Shown here one piece after another: positions 8,858-17,073 of a stretch of 64,000 bases of DNA. The notes under the pieces were generated by a model that did not search any database, was not told the origin of the DNA, and worked only from the letters and a program-made list of their open reading frames with translations. The stretch is from assembly GCF_900199405.1 (NCBI RefSeq), contig NZ_LT963430.1:496001-560000 (forward strand). The letters are read 5' to 3'. Made by a program: the position numbers and the translations under genes. Every line of letters starts with the position of its first letter. Positions within the stretch are counted from its first letter, which is position 1. The stretch is from Beduinella massiliensis. Its GTDB lineage: Bacteria > Bacillota > Clostridia > Christensenellales > Aristaeellaceae.

Positions 8858-9982
8858 TTAGATGACGACGTCCTTGGCGATGACGATCGGATACGCTTCG
8901 GGGCCGATGAGGCGTCCGTTGCGGCGGATGATCGCCTGCTTGTCCAGGATGCAGTGGTCGATCTCCGCGCCCTCCTGAATCTGCGCGTCCTGCATGATGA
9001 CGCAGTTGCGGACCGTCGCGCCCTTGGCGACGCGCACGCCCCTGAAGAGGACGGAGTTGATGACCGTGCCCTCGATGATGCTGCCGTTGGCGATCAGGGA
9101 TCCCTGCACGTTCGGTTCGCCGATGTAGCGGGCCGGCATGTCGTCGCGCACCTTGGTGTACACCGGACGCTTGAACAGGTCGTTGCGGACCTTGGTGTCC
9201 AGGATGTCCATGTTGAAGCCGAAGTAGCTCTGCACGCTGTCCAGCCGCCAGGCGCGGTCCTTGTACTCGTAGCCGCAGACCTTCATGGTGCCTTCGTTGA
9301 CCAGGCGCTGGATGATGTCGCGCCCAAAGTCGTGCAGGCCGTTGGCCGCGCCCTGCTCCACCAGGTAGCGCAGCGTCTCGCGCTTGAGCAGGTAGACCTC
9401 AAGGGACGCGCAGTCGCGGGTGGGCTCGGTCGGGTCGATCTCGATGCCCGTGATGCGGTTCGTGTCGTCCGTCGTGAAGAAGGCGTTTTCGTCGCCACCG
9501 GCGCACTTTTTCATCGCGGGGTCGCGGGTGTACATGATGGTGATGTCCGCGCCGCTTTCGACGTGCTGGCGCAGCATGTCGCTGAAGTCGGCGTTGTAGA
9601 TGGTGTGGCTGTTGGTCAGCACCAGGTACTCCTGGCGCGAGCGGCGCAGGTAGCCGGTGTTGCTCTTGAGCGCGTCCAGCAGCCCCGTGTAGACGCCGAC
9701 GTTTTCGCGCGTGAGGAACGGCGGCAGGATGACGAGGCCCTGGTTCTTGCCGTGCAGATCCCACTCCTTGCCGGACCCCAGGTGATCCATGAGGCTGTGG
9801 TAGTTCTTCTGCGTGATGACGCCCACGTTGCGCATGCCGGAATTGACCAGGCTGGACATCAGAAAGTCGATGACGCGGTAGCGGCCTGCGACAGGCAGGG
9901 CGGCCACGGCGCGCACGAGCGTGAGCTCGCGCAGGCGAATGTCGTTTTCGCCGGTATAGATGAGACCCATTACGTCTTTCAT
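8858..9982 (-). CDS. glgD: Glucose-1-phosphate adenylyltransferase subunit GlgD
   Basis: This 374-residue protein is the non-catalytic or regulatory partner of GlgC found in Firmicutes. It has the nucleotidyltransferase fold (AGRYRVIDFLMSSLVNSGM near residue 31, with the C-terminal left-handed beta-helix marked by repeated VAKGATVRNCVI-like hexapeptides), but the N-terminal nucleotide loop GGxGSRL of active enzymes is replaced by IYTGENDIRLREL. It is expected to form a heterotetramer with GlgC and modulate ADP-glucose formation. It follows glgC by 13 bases in the same operon and is closed by a terminator. Confidence 0.93.
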   Translation of the reverse strand: MKDVMGLIYTGENDIRLRELTLVRAVAALPVAGRYRVIDFLMSSLVNSGMRNVGVITQKNYHSLMDHLGSGKEWDLHGKNQGLVILPPFLTRENVGVYTGLLDALKSNTGYLRRSRQEYLVLTNSHTIYNADFSDMLRQHVESGADITIMYTRDPAMKKCAGGDENAFFTTDDTNRITGIEIDPTEPTRDCASLEVYLLKRETLRYLVEQGAANGLHDFGRDIIQRLVNEGTMKVCGYEYKDRAWRLDSVQSYFGFNMDILDTKVRNDLFKRPVYTKVRDDMPARYIGEPNVQGSLIANGSIIEGTVINSVLFRGVRVAKGATVRNCVIMQDAQIQEGAEIDHCILDKQAIIRRNGRLIGPEAYPIVIAKDVVI

Positions 9983-9995
9983 GTAGCTCGCCTCC

Positions 9996-11183
9996 TTACG
10001 CCTTTTGCTGCAGGTCCGCGTCGATCTGCTCGCCGGCCTTGACGGGGGTGCCCGCCGCGAGCGACGCGCCCGGGCCGACGACGGCGATGTTTCCGGTCTC
10101 CTCGCCCACGATGCATCCGGGGCCGATGTACGCGCCCTCGGCCACGATGGCGCGGCGCACGATCGCCCCGCGGTCGATCACGGCGTGCGGCATGACGACG
10201 GCGTCCGTCACCTGCGCGCCCGCTTCGACCTTGACGCCCGCGAACAGCACGCTGCCGGAGACCTCGCCGACGACCTCGCAGCCCTCGGTGATGAGGGAAT
10301 TTTGAATCTTCGCGCCCGGCGCCGCGTAGTGCGGGGGCATGCCGGGGTTGCGCGCGTAGATGCGCCACTTCTTGTCGTACAGGTCGATGGGCATGGGCTG
10401 GCGCAGCAGGTCCATGTTGGCCTCCCAGAGGCTTTCGATGGTGCCCACGTCCTTCCAGTAGCCGTCAAATGTGTACGCGAATAGGCGCTGGCTGTCGCGC
10501 AGCATGTTGGGAATGATGTTCTTGCCAAAGTCGTTGGAGGACTTGGGGTCGGCCTCGTCCTCGGTGAGGTAGTGACGAAGCTTCGTCCAGCTGAAGATAT
10601 AAACGCCCATGGACGCCTTGTTGGACTTGGGCTGCTTGGGCTTTTCCTCGAATTCGACGATGCGCCCGTCCTCGTCCGTGTTCATGATGCCGAAGCGGCC
10701 CGCTTCGGCCCACGGCACCTCGCGCACGGCGATGGTGCAGTCCGCGTCGTTCTTGATGTGATCCATCAGCATGGCGTTGTAATCCATCTTATAGATATGG
10801 TCACCCGACAGGATCAGAACGTAATCGGGGTCGTACTGCTCGATAAACCCGAGGTTCTGATAGATTGCGTTGGCCGTTCCGCGGTACCATTCGCCGCTCT
10901 TGCCCGTGACGTAGGGCGGCAGCACGGAGACGCCGCCGTTGGTCAGATCCAGATCCCAGGGCGAGCCCGAGCCGATGTAGGCGTTGAGCTCAAGAGGACG
11001 GTACTGCGTCAGGACGCCGACGACGTCGATGCCCGAGTTGGAGCAGTTGGACAGGGGAAAGTCGATGATGCGGTACTTTCCGCCGTAGGGCACCGCGGGC
11101 TTGGCCATGTTCTTGGTCAGAATGCCCAGACGGCTGCCCTGGCCGCCTGCCAGCAGCATGGCCACGCATTGCTTTTTCCTCAT
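9996..11183 (-). CDS. glgC: Glucose-1-phosphate adenylyltransferase, catalytic subunit
   Basis: GlgC makes ADP-glucose from ATP and glucose 1-phosphate, the committed step of glycogen synthesis. The 395-residue sequence shows the complete signature set: [14 protein letters not shown] at the N-terminus, [14 protein letters not shown], the substrate motif [11 protein letters not shown], the glucose-phosphate motif [15 protein letters not shown], and a C-terminal beta-helix. It is first in the minus-strand glgCD operon, 13 bases before glgD. The long AT-containing leader upstream holds two candidate -10 elements and two dyads. Confidence 0.96.
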   Translation of the reverse strand: MRKKQCVAMLLAGGQGSRLGILTKNMAKPAVPYGGKYRIIDFPLSNCSNSGIDVVGVLTQYRPLELNAYIGSGSPWDLDLTNGGVSVLPPYVTGKSGEWYRGTANAIYQNLGFIEQYDPDYVLILSGDHIYKMDYNAMLMDHIKNDADCTIAVREVPWAEAGRFGIMNTDEDGRIVEFEEKPKQPKSNKASMGVYIFSWTKLRHYLTEDEADPKSSNDFGKNIIPNMLRDSQRLFAYTFDGYWKDVGTIESLWEANMDLLRQPMPIDLYDKKWRIYARNPGMPPHYAAPGAKIQNSLITEGCEVVGEVSGSVLFAGVKVEAGAQVTDAVVMPHAVIDRGAIVRRAIVAEGAYIGPGCIVGEETGNIAVVGPGASLAAGTPVKAGEQIDADLQQKA

Positions 11184-11829
11184 GGTGTTTCACTCTCCCG
11201 GAACAAAAGTAGGTTTAACGGGTGACGATTGGAGGGCTTCAAAGCGATTATACCGGGCCGCACGAACGGACAGCGTTCGTACAGGCCGTCTCTCGCCGCA
11301 CGGGAATGCGCAAAACCGCCGCAGCAGCGGCGGATGCGGAAAAGCAGCCGCTTCCTGTCCTGGGGGAAGCGCCCAATTTCTCCGGCAGAATGCTTTCGCT
11401 CAAATCAGTGGCCTCCGAAAACCGTACAGCCATAAGGTTGTACAGTTAAATTATAGCATGTGTGGGCGCGGACTGCTACAGAAACCTCGTCAATTTCGTG
11501 TCAAAACTGCGCAAACTGGTGAAAAAAGGAGACTGTTTTTGTCCCTGCGGGCAAAAATCGTCCCGCTGCGAATGCGCGGAGAAAAGAAAGCGGAGCCGCC
11601 GCCGGACGCCTCCGCGCACATTCGTTGCGGGCAAGAAAAGATCAGGAAAGGTCAGATAAAGAGGTGGAAAAGAAAGTTGTAAAAATACAAGGAAATTTGC
11701 GAAATTCCTGCATAAAGCACGACGCGTAAATGCAGAAACGTGCGGACTGACCGGACTGAAAAAGGCAGTTTTGACGTTTTTGCAGGATCGGATCGGGCTT
11801 GATTTTTGAAGGGGTTCCTGCAAAAAGCG
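11184..11829. promoter_or_regulatory. Noncoding region with glgC leader, two candidate promoters and two dyads
   Basis: No convincing gene is seen in this stretch. On the minus strand, TATAAT at 11247-11252 lies about 65 bases before the glgC start; just upstream of it is the dyad ACGAACG-GACAG-CGTTCGT (11262-11280). A second minus-strand TATAAT at 11450-11455 has an extended TG element, and GTACA-N10-TGTAC (11424-11443) lies just downstream of it. Neither has a good -35 box. These are plausible glgCD promoters and operators. The rest, about 11460-11829, shows nothing recognisable. Confidence 0.45.
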
Positions 11830-11857
11830 TGGACTTTCCGGGCGAAAGTGTTATAAT
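11830..11857 (+). promoter_or_regulatory. Strong extended -10 promoter of the small membrane peptide gene
   Basis: TGGACT (11830-11835), 16 bases, then TATAAT (11852-11857) preceded by a TG extended element. It reads towards the 55-codon gene at 11939, leaving an untranslated leader of about 75 bases. Confidence 0.7.
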
Positions 11858-11938
11858 AGGGGTGCAAAGAAAAGGAAAATGAACGCAAAACCTGCAAAAC
11901 ATTTCCCTTGTCCGAATCGATTAAGGAGTGACTAAAAA

Positions 11939-12106
11939 ATGACTGTCCTGTTCGTGTTCGTTGCGCTGATGATCGCTAATTTCCTGTTCACCCGTTGGGA
12001 CGACAAGCGCATGGAGGAAGCCCGCCGCCTGAACGACTTCTACCGCATTGAGTACAAGAAGTGCTACGACGCCACCATGGATACCAACTGGATGACCAAT
12101 AACTGA
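11939..12106 (+). CDS. Small single-span membrane protein, 55 residues
   Basis: The product begins MTVLFVFVALMIANFLFTRW, one hydrophobic membrane helix, followed by a charged cytosolic part with DDKRMEEARRLNDFYRIEY and ending in MDTNWMTNN. The start has an AAGGAG site 11 bases upstream. A consensus-like promoter precedes it and a strong terminator follows, so it is a self-contained transcription unit. I do not recognise the family. The well-placed expression signals and the amphipathic tail argue for a real small protein; its job cannot be inferred. Confidence 0.7.
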   Translation: MTVLFVFVALMIANFLFTRWDDKRMEEARRLNDFYRIEYKKCYDATMDTNWMTNN

Positions 12107-12169
12107 GGATGCCCGGCACCCTTTTGGAAGAGCGACGAAGAACAAGGCGATTAGGATCAGAATAGAGCG

Positions 12170-12202
12170 CGCCGCGGCCTGCATTGCAGGCCGCGGCGTT
12201 TT
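12170..12202 (+). terminator. Rho-independent terminator of the small membrane peptide gene
   Basis: A 14-base arm (12170-12183) and its complement (12185-12198), all GC-rich, are followed by TTTT. The repeat is perfect, so the innermost pairs must open to make the loop. It also lies at the 3' end of the convergent MFS gene. Confidence 0.85.
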
Positions 12203-12213
12203 GCCGTCATTTT

Positions 12214-13518
12214 TTATTCGAGGTTCATTTCGAGAGCAGCGTCCTGCGGGGCGGCGAGGTTATCCATGCGGCGGATGGTGCGGGAAAGCAGGGGCGGCAC
12301 GGCGCACAGCAGCACCATGAGGCCGCAAAGGCCGAAGAGCAGCGGCAGGCTGACGGCGCTCCCGAGCACGCCCGCGGCGGCGCTGCCCAGCGGCATGGCC
12401 GCGCAGGAGATCACCAGCAGGATGGCGCTGACGCGCCCACGCAGCGCGGGGGGCGTGCCGCGCAGCAGCGTCGCCTGCACAGTGGTGGAGGAAATGGGGA
12501 GGCCCAGGCCCGCAAGCACGCAGGCCGCGAGGGTCACGGGCAGGCCGAGGAACGCCGGGAGCATCGGAGGCAGCAGCAGCAGCATGTAGCCCATGCCCAG
12601 CACCGCCACGCCCAGCGACAGGCGCAGGCGCGGCGCCAGCGAGCCGCTGAGCACGGCGGAGAGCAGGCCGCCCAGCAGGGTGCCCGCCATGAACAGCGTG
12701 CCCATGACGCCCACCGTTTCCGGCCCGCGGCCGAGCACCGAACCCACGTAGACGACGTTGAGCGCGTTGAAGGGCGCGAGCATCAGGTTGATGAACCCCG
12801 CGTACAGCGCGAGCGGCAGCAGCGGCGGACAGCGTCGCATGTGGCGCAGGCCCTCGGTCATGTATGCGCGGCTCATCACGGGCGCATTCCCGGCGGCGGA
12901 AGGCGCCGCCCCGACGCGCGCGCGCCCCCAGGCGAACAGCACCAGCGCTGCGCTGATGAAGAACGTGGCCGCATCGACGAGCAGCGCCCCGCCCATCCCG
13001 AGGACCGCGATGACGAACCCGGAGAGCGCGTAGCCGCACAGCTCCGCGCCGGTCTGGCCGCCCTGCAAAAAGCCCAGGTAGCCGTCCAGCGCGTTTGCCG
13101 GCAGCAGCAGGGAGGGCAGCTTCTGCGCGGCGGGCGCGCTGAGCGCCTCGCAGGTGGAATTCAGCGCGGTGAAGACGAAGAGCATGTAGACGGGGCAGCG
13201 CTCCAGAATCGCTAAGGCCGCGATGAAGACAACCAGCAGGCCGCGCACGGCGTTCAGCAGGCTGACCGTGCGGCCGGTGGGCAGGCGGTCGGCCAGCACC
13301 CCGCCCGCGAGGCCGAAGAGAAGGTTGGGCAGGGCGTTGACGGTGTAGAGCATGCCCATGAGCAGCGTGGAGCCGGTCAGGCGGTAGACGAGCCAGCCGA
13401 AGGCGACGGTATCCAGCGCGTCGCCGAAGCGGGAGATCGCGGAGCCTACGAGCAGCGCGCGCGGCGCGGGGGACGCGAGAAAGGGCCTGAAGGCCGAGAA
13501 CATTTTTTGGGACGCCAT
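12214..13518 (-). CDS. MFS transporter, probable drug/metabolite exporter
   Basis: The 434-residue membrane protein has about twelve hydrophobic segments and resembles the MFS_3/enterobactin-exporter-like group: the N-terminal PRALLVGSAISRFGDALDT and FGLAGGVLADRLPTGRTVSL correspond to the loop 2-3 motif. I place the start at the ATG at 13518, with AAAGGAG at good distance; the open frame extends 28 codons further but without a ribosome site. Substrate unknown. It stands alone, convergent with the small peptide gene and divergent from the kinase-like gene at 13742. A weak promoter (TTGCCT-18-TACTAT, minus strand 13610-13639) lies upstream. Confidence 0.85.
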   Translation of the reverse strand: MASQKMFSAFRPFLASPAPRALLVGSAISRFGDALDTVAFGWLVYRLTGSTLLMGMLYTVNALPNLLFGLAGGVLADRLPTGRTVSLLNAVRGLLVVFIAALAILERCPVYMLFVFTALNSTCEALSAPAAQKLPSLLLPANALDGYLGFLQGGQTGAELCGYALSGFVIAVLGMGGALLVDAATFFISAALVLFAWGRARVGAAPSAAGNAPVMSRAYMTEGLRHMRRCPPLLPLALYAGFINLMLAPFNALNVVYVGSVLGRGPETVGVMGTLFMAGTLLGGLLSAVLSGSLAPRLRLSLGVAVLGMGYMLLLLPPMLPAFLGLPVTLAACVLAGLGLPISSTTVQATLLRGTPPALRGRVSAILLVISCAAMPLGSAAAGVLGSAVSLPLLFGLCGLMVLLCAVPPLLSRTIRRMDNLAAPQDAALEMNLE

Positions 13519-13609
13519 GGTGAGCTCCTTTTGGGTCGGTCGGGCTGAGGGACGGCAGAAAAGGCTCATTTGCACGGCGCGGACGGGCGCTGTGGTATGC
13601 ACTTCCTAT

Positions 13610-13639
13610 ATAGTAGCATTTTCCAGTTCGTTCAGGCAA
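13610..13639 (-). promoter_or_regulatory. Candidate promoter of the MFS gene
   Basis: On the minus strand TTGCCT and TACTAT are separated by 18 bases in an AT-rich patch about 90 bases before the chosen start codon. Moderate match only. Confidence 0.4.
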
Positions 13640-13700
13640 CAGACTTTGCAAATCTTAAGAAAAATTTAAACGGAAGATCGCCATGGACGCCGATTTATGA

Positions 13701-13706
13701 TACAAT
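13701..13706 (+). promoter_or_regulatory. Candidate extended -10 element for the kinase-like gene
   Basis: TACAAT preceded by TGA gives an extended -10 about 36 bases before the ATG at 13742. No good -35 box is present. Confidence 0.4.
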
Positions 13707-13741
13707 CTGCAGGGATTACATGAGAACTGCGAGGGCGCGAG

Positions 13742-14566
13742 ATGCAATACGAATTTGAATTGGTCGGCAAGATCGGCTCCATGGCGCTCATCCGCCAGGA
13801 GGACAACGACATCGACTACAACATCTTTTCCCGCCTGGGCATGGAGCTGCGCCCGGGCATGATCTGGGTATCCTCCGGCGCGGCGGAGATCGGCCGCCTG
13901 GACTTCATGAAGCGCACCGGGCGGGAGCTGGAGGGCGACCGCAACGACGTGAAGACCGACTACGCGGCGCAGGGGCAGATCCTGCTCATGGAGCAGTACC
14001 GCCGCTTCATCCCGCAGGCCTTCGGCGTGCGCCAGCTGCTGGTGGAGCACCAGCACTTCAACGATTCTGAAAAGCGCGAACACATCCGCCGCGTGCTGCT
14101 GCGCGCGCGGGAGCAGGGGGCGATCCCCATCGTCAACTACAACGACCCCGTGTCCGACGAGGAAAACCGCAAGTGGGAGCTTTCCCATCTGCGCCGGCAG
14201 GGGGCGGAGGTGCACGAGTGCGTGGACAACGACGAGACGGCGGCGGTCATCGCGGGGCTCGTTTCCACGCGGGTGCTGCTGATCCTCACCTCCACGGAGG
14301 GCATCTACCGCGACGCGAAGGATCCCTCCACGCTGGTGCGCGAGGTGACCGGCAGGGACGCGCAGGAGGTGACGCGCAAGGTGCGCGAGCTGCAAAAGGG
14401 CTGCGTGGGCGCGAGCCGGGCGGGCGCGAACGGCGCGTTTGCGAAGCTGGAATACGCGCTGGGCCCCGTATCGCGCGGCACGACGGTGATCATCGGCCAT
14501 GCGCGCCACCGCATCTCCAGGCTGCTGTCGGGAGAAGCGCCCTGCACGCGGATCGGAGTCTATTGA
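13742..14566 (+). CDS. Glutamate-5-kinase-like amino-acid kinase family protein
   Basis: The 274-residue protein has the amino-acid-kinase fold (PF00696). LVGKIGSMALIRQ corresponds to the N-terminal phosphate loop of glutamate 5-kinase, VSSGAAEIGR to VSSGAIAAG, NYNDPVSDEE to NENDTV, and DNDETAAVIAGLV with LTSTEGIYR to the nucleotide-binding segments. The GTGGM loop of true ProB reads GASRAGANGAFAKLE, there is no C-terminal PUA domain, and no proA lies nearby. It therefore probably phosphorylates an acidic substrate or is a divergent ProB; uridylate-kinase-like annotation is an alternative. GAGGGCG precedes the ATG. A hairpin element follows the gene. Confidence 0.65.
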   Translation: MQYEFELVGKIGSMALIRQEDNDIDYNIFSRLGMELRPGMIWVSSGAAEIGRLDFMKRTGRELEGDRNDVKTDYAAQGQILLMEQYRRFIPQAFGVRQLLVEHQHFNDSEKREHIRRVLLRAREQGAIPIVNYNDPVSDEENRKWELSHLRRQGAEVHECVDNDETAAVIAGLVSTRVLLILTSTEGIYRDAKDPSTLVREVTGRDAQEVTRKVRELQKGCVGASRAGANGAFAKLEYALGPVSRGTTVIIGHARHRISRLLSGEAPCTRIGVY

Positions 14567-14583
14567 AAGGACGGCGAAAGGAA

Positions 14584-14872
14584 AGACGCCGCACGACGGA
14601 TGCGTCCGTCTGCGCGGCGTCTCTGGCCATCGACAAAGTCGATGGCCTCGTGCAAAATGAAGGTTCATTTTGCACGAATGTCACGGGAGATGTTTTCCTC
14701 CGCAAATGCTGCGCATTTGACTACGGAAAACGCCCCGCCCGACCGGCAAAGCCGGTCGATACGATTCTACATGAAGGGGAAGTCTCCCCTTCATGCATCC
14801 CCTTTTACAAGACGATACTTTGTCAACGGTCTGAGACGCCGCGCGACGGATGCGTCCGTCTGCGCGGCGTCT
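14584..14872. repeat. Multi-hairpin noncoding element bounded by 39-bp palindromic repeats
   Basis: The two ends (14584-14622 and 14834-14872) are 39-base sequences differing at one base; each folds on itself (AGACGCCGC...GCGGCGTCT with an inner GACGGA-TGCG-TCCGTC). Between them lie five more inverted repeats: 14625-14647 (10-bp stem, AAA loop), 14648-14677 (14-bp perfect arms), 14692-14731 (GTTTTCC/GGAAAAC around CAAATG/CATTTG), 14740-14758 (8 bp, AAA loop) and 14770-14795 (11 bp). There is no coding sequence. It could be a small non-autonomous mobile element, a structured RNA or a bidirectional terminator cluster between the convergent genes at 13742 and 14895. The right end is followed by TTTATGTTTT and may terminate plus-strand transcription. 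Confidence 0.75.
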
Positions 14873-14894
14873 TTATGTTTTGGCAGAAAAGCGG

Positions 14895-15812
14895 TTACGC
14901 GAGCAGCGTCTGCTTGATCCACTCGACCAGATGGGCCATCTGGCGCACCTCGTCCTCAAAGAGCGGCGTCATCTCGTGGGCGTTGCGCGCGCGGGTGCAG
15001 GTGCTCAGCGGTAGGCCGAGGGTCTGCAAATGGTACTTGGCGTTGACAGGGTAGAGCTGGCGCTCGATCTGGGCGCACATGGTGAGCGCGGCCTGCAGCG
15101 TGCGCGCCTTTTCGGGCTGGTCGGCGTAGTGGGCGAGCAGCCACGCGTACAGCTCCGGATGAAAGTTGGCCATGACGCCCGAGAAGCCCGCCGCACCCGC
15201 CTGAAGCGAGGATAGAAGCGTCGCGGTGTTGGCGTTGTACAGCGAAAGGGACGACCCCTCCAGCACGCGAAGGCGCTCCTGAATGAGCGAAAGGTCGCAG
15301 CAGGTGTCCTTCAGAAAGCGGAAGCGCCCGGTCTTGACGCACGCCGCGAGCTCCTCTAAGGTGACAAGGCGCTTGTAGGGATAGGGGCATTCGTAAAATC
15401 CGAGCGGTATGGCGGGGTCCAGGCGCGAAAGCAGGTATTGCAGGCGGTCCATCCAGACGCCGGGGGCCGCCCCTTCCTCGCAAAGGCGGTTGGTGATGAG
15501 GATGACCGCGTCGACGCCCGTGTCCGCGACGCGGCGCAGCTCGTCGAGCTGGTCGTCCAGCGCGTAGGAGACGTGGCCGGAGGCGATGACCGGTATGCGG
15601 GCGCGGCGCTTGATAAAGGAAGCGATGGAGATTCGCTCCGCAAGGCTCAGGTAGAACACCTCGCTGGACTGGCAGACCGCGAACAGGCCGGAGGCGCCGT
15701 TTTCCTCGTACCAGTCGATCAGGCGCGAAAGGGCGTCGTAATCGACCGCGCCTTCGGGCGTAAAGGGCGTGAGCAGTACCGGCCACATTTCTTTTTTCTT
15801 GGGCGCTTCCAT
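14895..15812 (-). CDS. DapA/NanA-superfamily aldolase
   Basis: This 305-residue protein has the TIM-barrel of the dihydrodipicolinate synthase/N-acetylneuraminate lyase superfamily, whose members cleave or form 2-keto acids through a lysine Schiff base. The likely lysine is K168 in RFLKDTCCD and the catalytic tyrosine Y140 in LGFYECPYP. The substrate loop GTTGE of DapA is replaced by CQSSEV near residues 47-52, so it is not a lysine-pathway DapA; cleavage of a 2-keto-3-deoxy sugar acid or sialic-acid-like compound is more likely. I chose the ATG at 15812 with GAGGAGG upstream. It is divergent from the sugar operon at 16123 and probably belongs to the same pathway. Confidence 0.8.
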   Translation of the reverse strand: MEAPKKKEMWPVLLTPFTPEGAVDYDALSRLIDWYEENGASGLFAVCQSSEVFYLSLAERISIASFIKRRARIPVIASGHVSYALDDQLDELRRVADTGVDAVILITNRLCEEGAAPGVWMDRLQYLLSRLDPAIPLGFYECPYPYKRLVTLEELAACVKTGRFRFLKDTCCDLSLIQERLRVLEGSSLSLYNANTATLLSSLQAGAAGFSGVMANFHPELYAWLLAHYADQPEKARTLQAALTMCAQIERQLYPVNAKYHLQTLGLPLSTCTRARNAHEMTPLFEDEVRQMAHLVEWIKQTLLA

Positions 15813-15903
15813 CGGTGAGATCCTCCTCAAAGTCGAATGATCGGGATGTATTGTCATAAAACAGAAACGGTGTTAACCATTGATGAACAAAGCGACTGCA
15901 TAC

Positions 15904-15932
15904 AGTATAAGCAAGAACGCAAAATCTGTCAA
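15904..15932 (-). promoter_or_regulatory. Sigma-A promoter of the DapA-like gene
   Basis: On the minus strand TTGACA (15932-15927), 17 bases, then TATACT (15909-15904): a near-consensus promoter, leaving a leader of about 85 bases. Confidence 0.8.
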
Positions 15933-16014
15933 TCACCAGATTGCTTTTTCGACATAAAGCCCGGGACTTTGGAGGCGGATGGTGAAAAAGGCACAAAAAA
16001 ACAAGAATAAAGTA

Positions 16015-16043
16015 TTGACAATGCGAGGGGAGGCATGTATACT
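16015..16043 (+). promoter_or_regulatory. Sigma-A promoter of the long glycosidase operon
   Basis: TTGACA (16015-16020), 17 bases, TATACT (16038-16043). It reads into the permease gene at 16123 and is followed within 20 bases by a perfect dyad. Confidence 0.82.
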
Positions 16044-16061
16044 TGAATTAACAATAAAGAA

Positions 16062-16079
16062 CATTATTCATTAATAATG
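16062..16079 (+). promoter_or_regulatory. Candidate operator: perfect AT-rich dyad
   Basis: CATTATT-CATT-AATAATG is a perfect inverted repeat 20 bases downstream of the -10 element, where a bound repressor would block transcription. The IclR regulator encoded within the same operon (24622) is the natural candidate; this pairing is inference. Confidence 0.5.
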
Positions 16080-16122
16080 AACTATAACGGGACGAAATCG
16101 CGCGAAGAAGGGATGAAGAGAA

Positions 16123-17061
16123 ATGAGCCCATCGGTACTGAGAAATACGCAGCCCCGTCCGAGAAAGATCGGCAAGCGTATCTATGAAAGCCGTTACCTG
16201 TACCTGCTGCTGCTGCTTCCGGTGCTCTACTTTGTGATTTTCAAGTACGGAGCCATGATGTGGCTCGTCATCGCCTTTAAGAAGTACAACGCGATCCAGG
16301 GCATCTGGGGCAGCAAGTGGGTGGGGCTCAAGCAGTTCGAGAAGTTCATCACCGACCCCTACTTCTGGAACGTGGTGAAGAACACGATCGTGCTGAACCT
16401 GGAAATGCTGGTCTGTTACTTCCCCGCGCCGATCATCCTCGCGCTGATGATCAACGAGGTCAGGGCGAAGAAATTCCAGAAGTTCACCCAGTCCGTCACC
16501 TATCTGCCCTATTTCCTCTCCACGGTCATCGTCTGCGGCTTCATCAAGGACATCACGGCCAGCGACGGCATGATCAACGCGATGCGCGGCCTGTTTGGGG
16601 CGGAGAGCATCGCCTTTATGTCGGAGGCCCGGTACTTCCGCACGATCTACATCCTCTCCGAGCTGTGGCAGCAGACGGGCTGGGGGTCGATCATCTACCT
16701 GGCCGCGCTCACCGGCGTGGACTCGCAGCTGTACGAGGCCGCCTCCATCGACGGGGCGAGCAAGTGGCGCCAGCTTTTCAGCATCAGCCTGCCCAGCATC
16801 GCCCCGGTCATCTCCATTCAGTTCCTGCTGACGGTCGGCCGCCTGCTGAGCGTCGGCTACGAGAAGATCATCCTGCTGTACAACGGCTCCACCTACGCCA
16901 CGGCGGACGTGATCTCCAGCTACGTCTACCGCCGCGGCCTCATCCAGGCGGACTACAGCTACGGCGCGGCGGTCAGCATCTTCCAGGCGGTCATCGCCCT
17001 GGTGCTGGTGGTCGTGGCGAACAAGACGGCGGACAAGATCGGCCAGACGAGCCTTTGGTAA
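16123..17061 (+). CDS. Sugar ABC transporter permease (LplB-like)
   Basis: This 312-residue membrane protein closely resembles the permease encoded at 3276: about six spans, LLLLLPVLYFVIFKYG near the N-terminus, IAFKKYNAIQGIWGSKWVGL, and the EAA loop YEAASIDGASKWRQLFSISL near residue 204. It opens the long catabolic operon and pairs with the permease encoded 12 bases after its stop. As in the first locus, no ATPase gene accompanies it. The ATG follows GAAGGGATGAAGAG, an acceptable ribosome site. Confidence 0.9.
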   Translation: MSPSVLRNTQPRPRKIGKRIYESRYLYLLLLLPVLYFVIFKYGAMMWLVIAFKKYNAIQGIWGSKWVGLKQFEKFITDPYFWNVVKNTIVLNLEMLVCYFPAPIILALMINEVRAKKFQKFTQSVTYLPYFLSTVIVCGFIKDITASDGMINAMRGLFGAESIAFMSEARYFRTIYILSELWQQTGWGSIIYLAALTGVDSQLYEAASIDGASKWRQLFSISLPSIAPVISIQFLLTVGRLLSVGYEKIILLYNGSTYATADVISSYVYRRGLIQADYSYGAAVSIFQAVIALVLVVVANKTADKIGQTSLW

Positions 17062-17073
17062 GGAGGAAGAAAC

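Noticed and set aside
11460-11829. Short open frames on both strands in the noncoding region beyond glgC
   Set aside because: They lack ribosome sites, have mixed composition and overlap one another; none resembles a protein I know.
14584-14872. Hairpin block read as a CRISPR array or integron attachment sites
   Set aside because: Only two of the repeats are alike, the others are unrelated stems, spacing is irregular, and neither cas genes nor an integrase are near.
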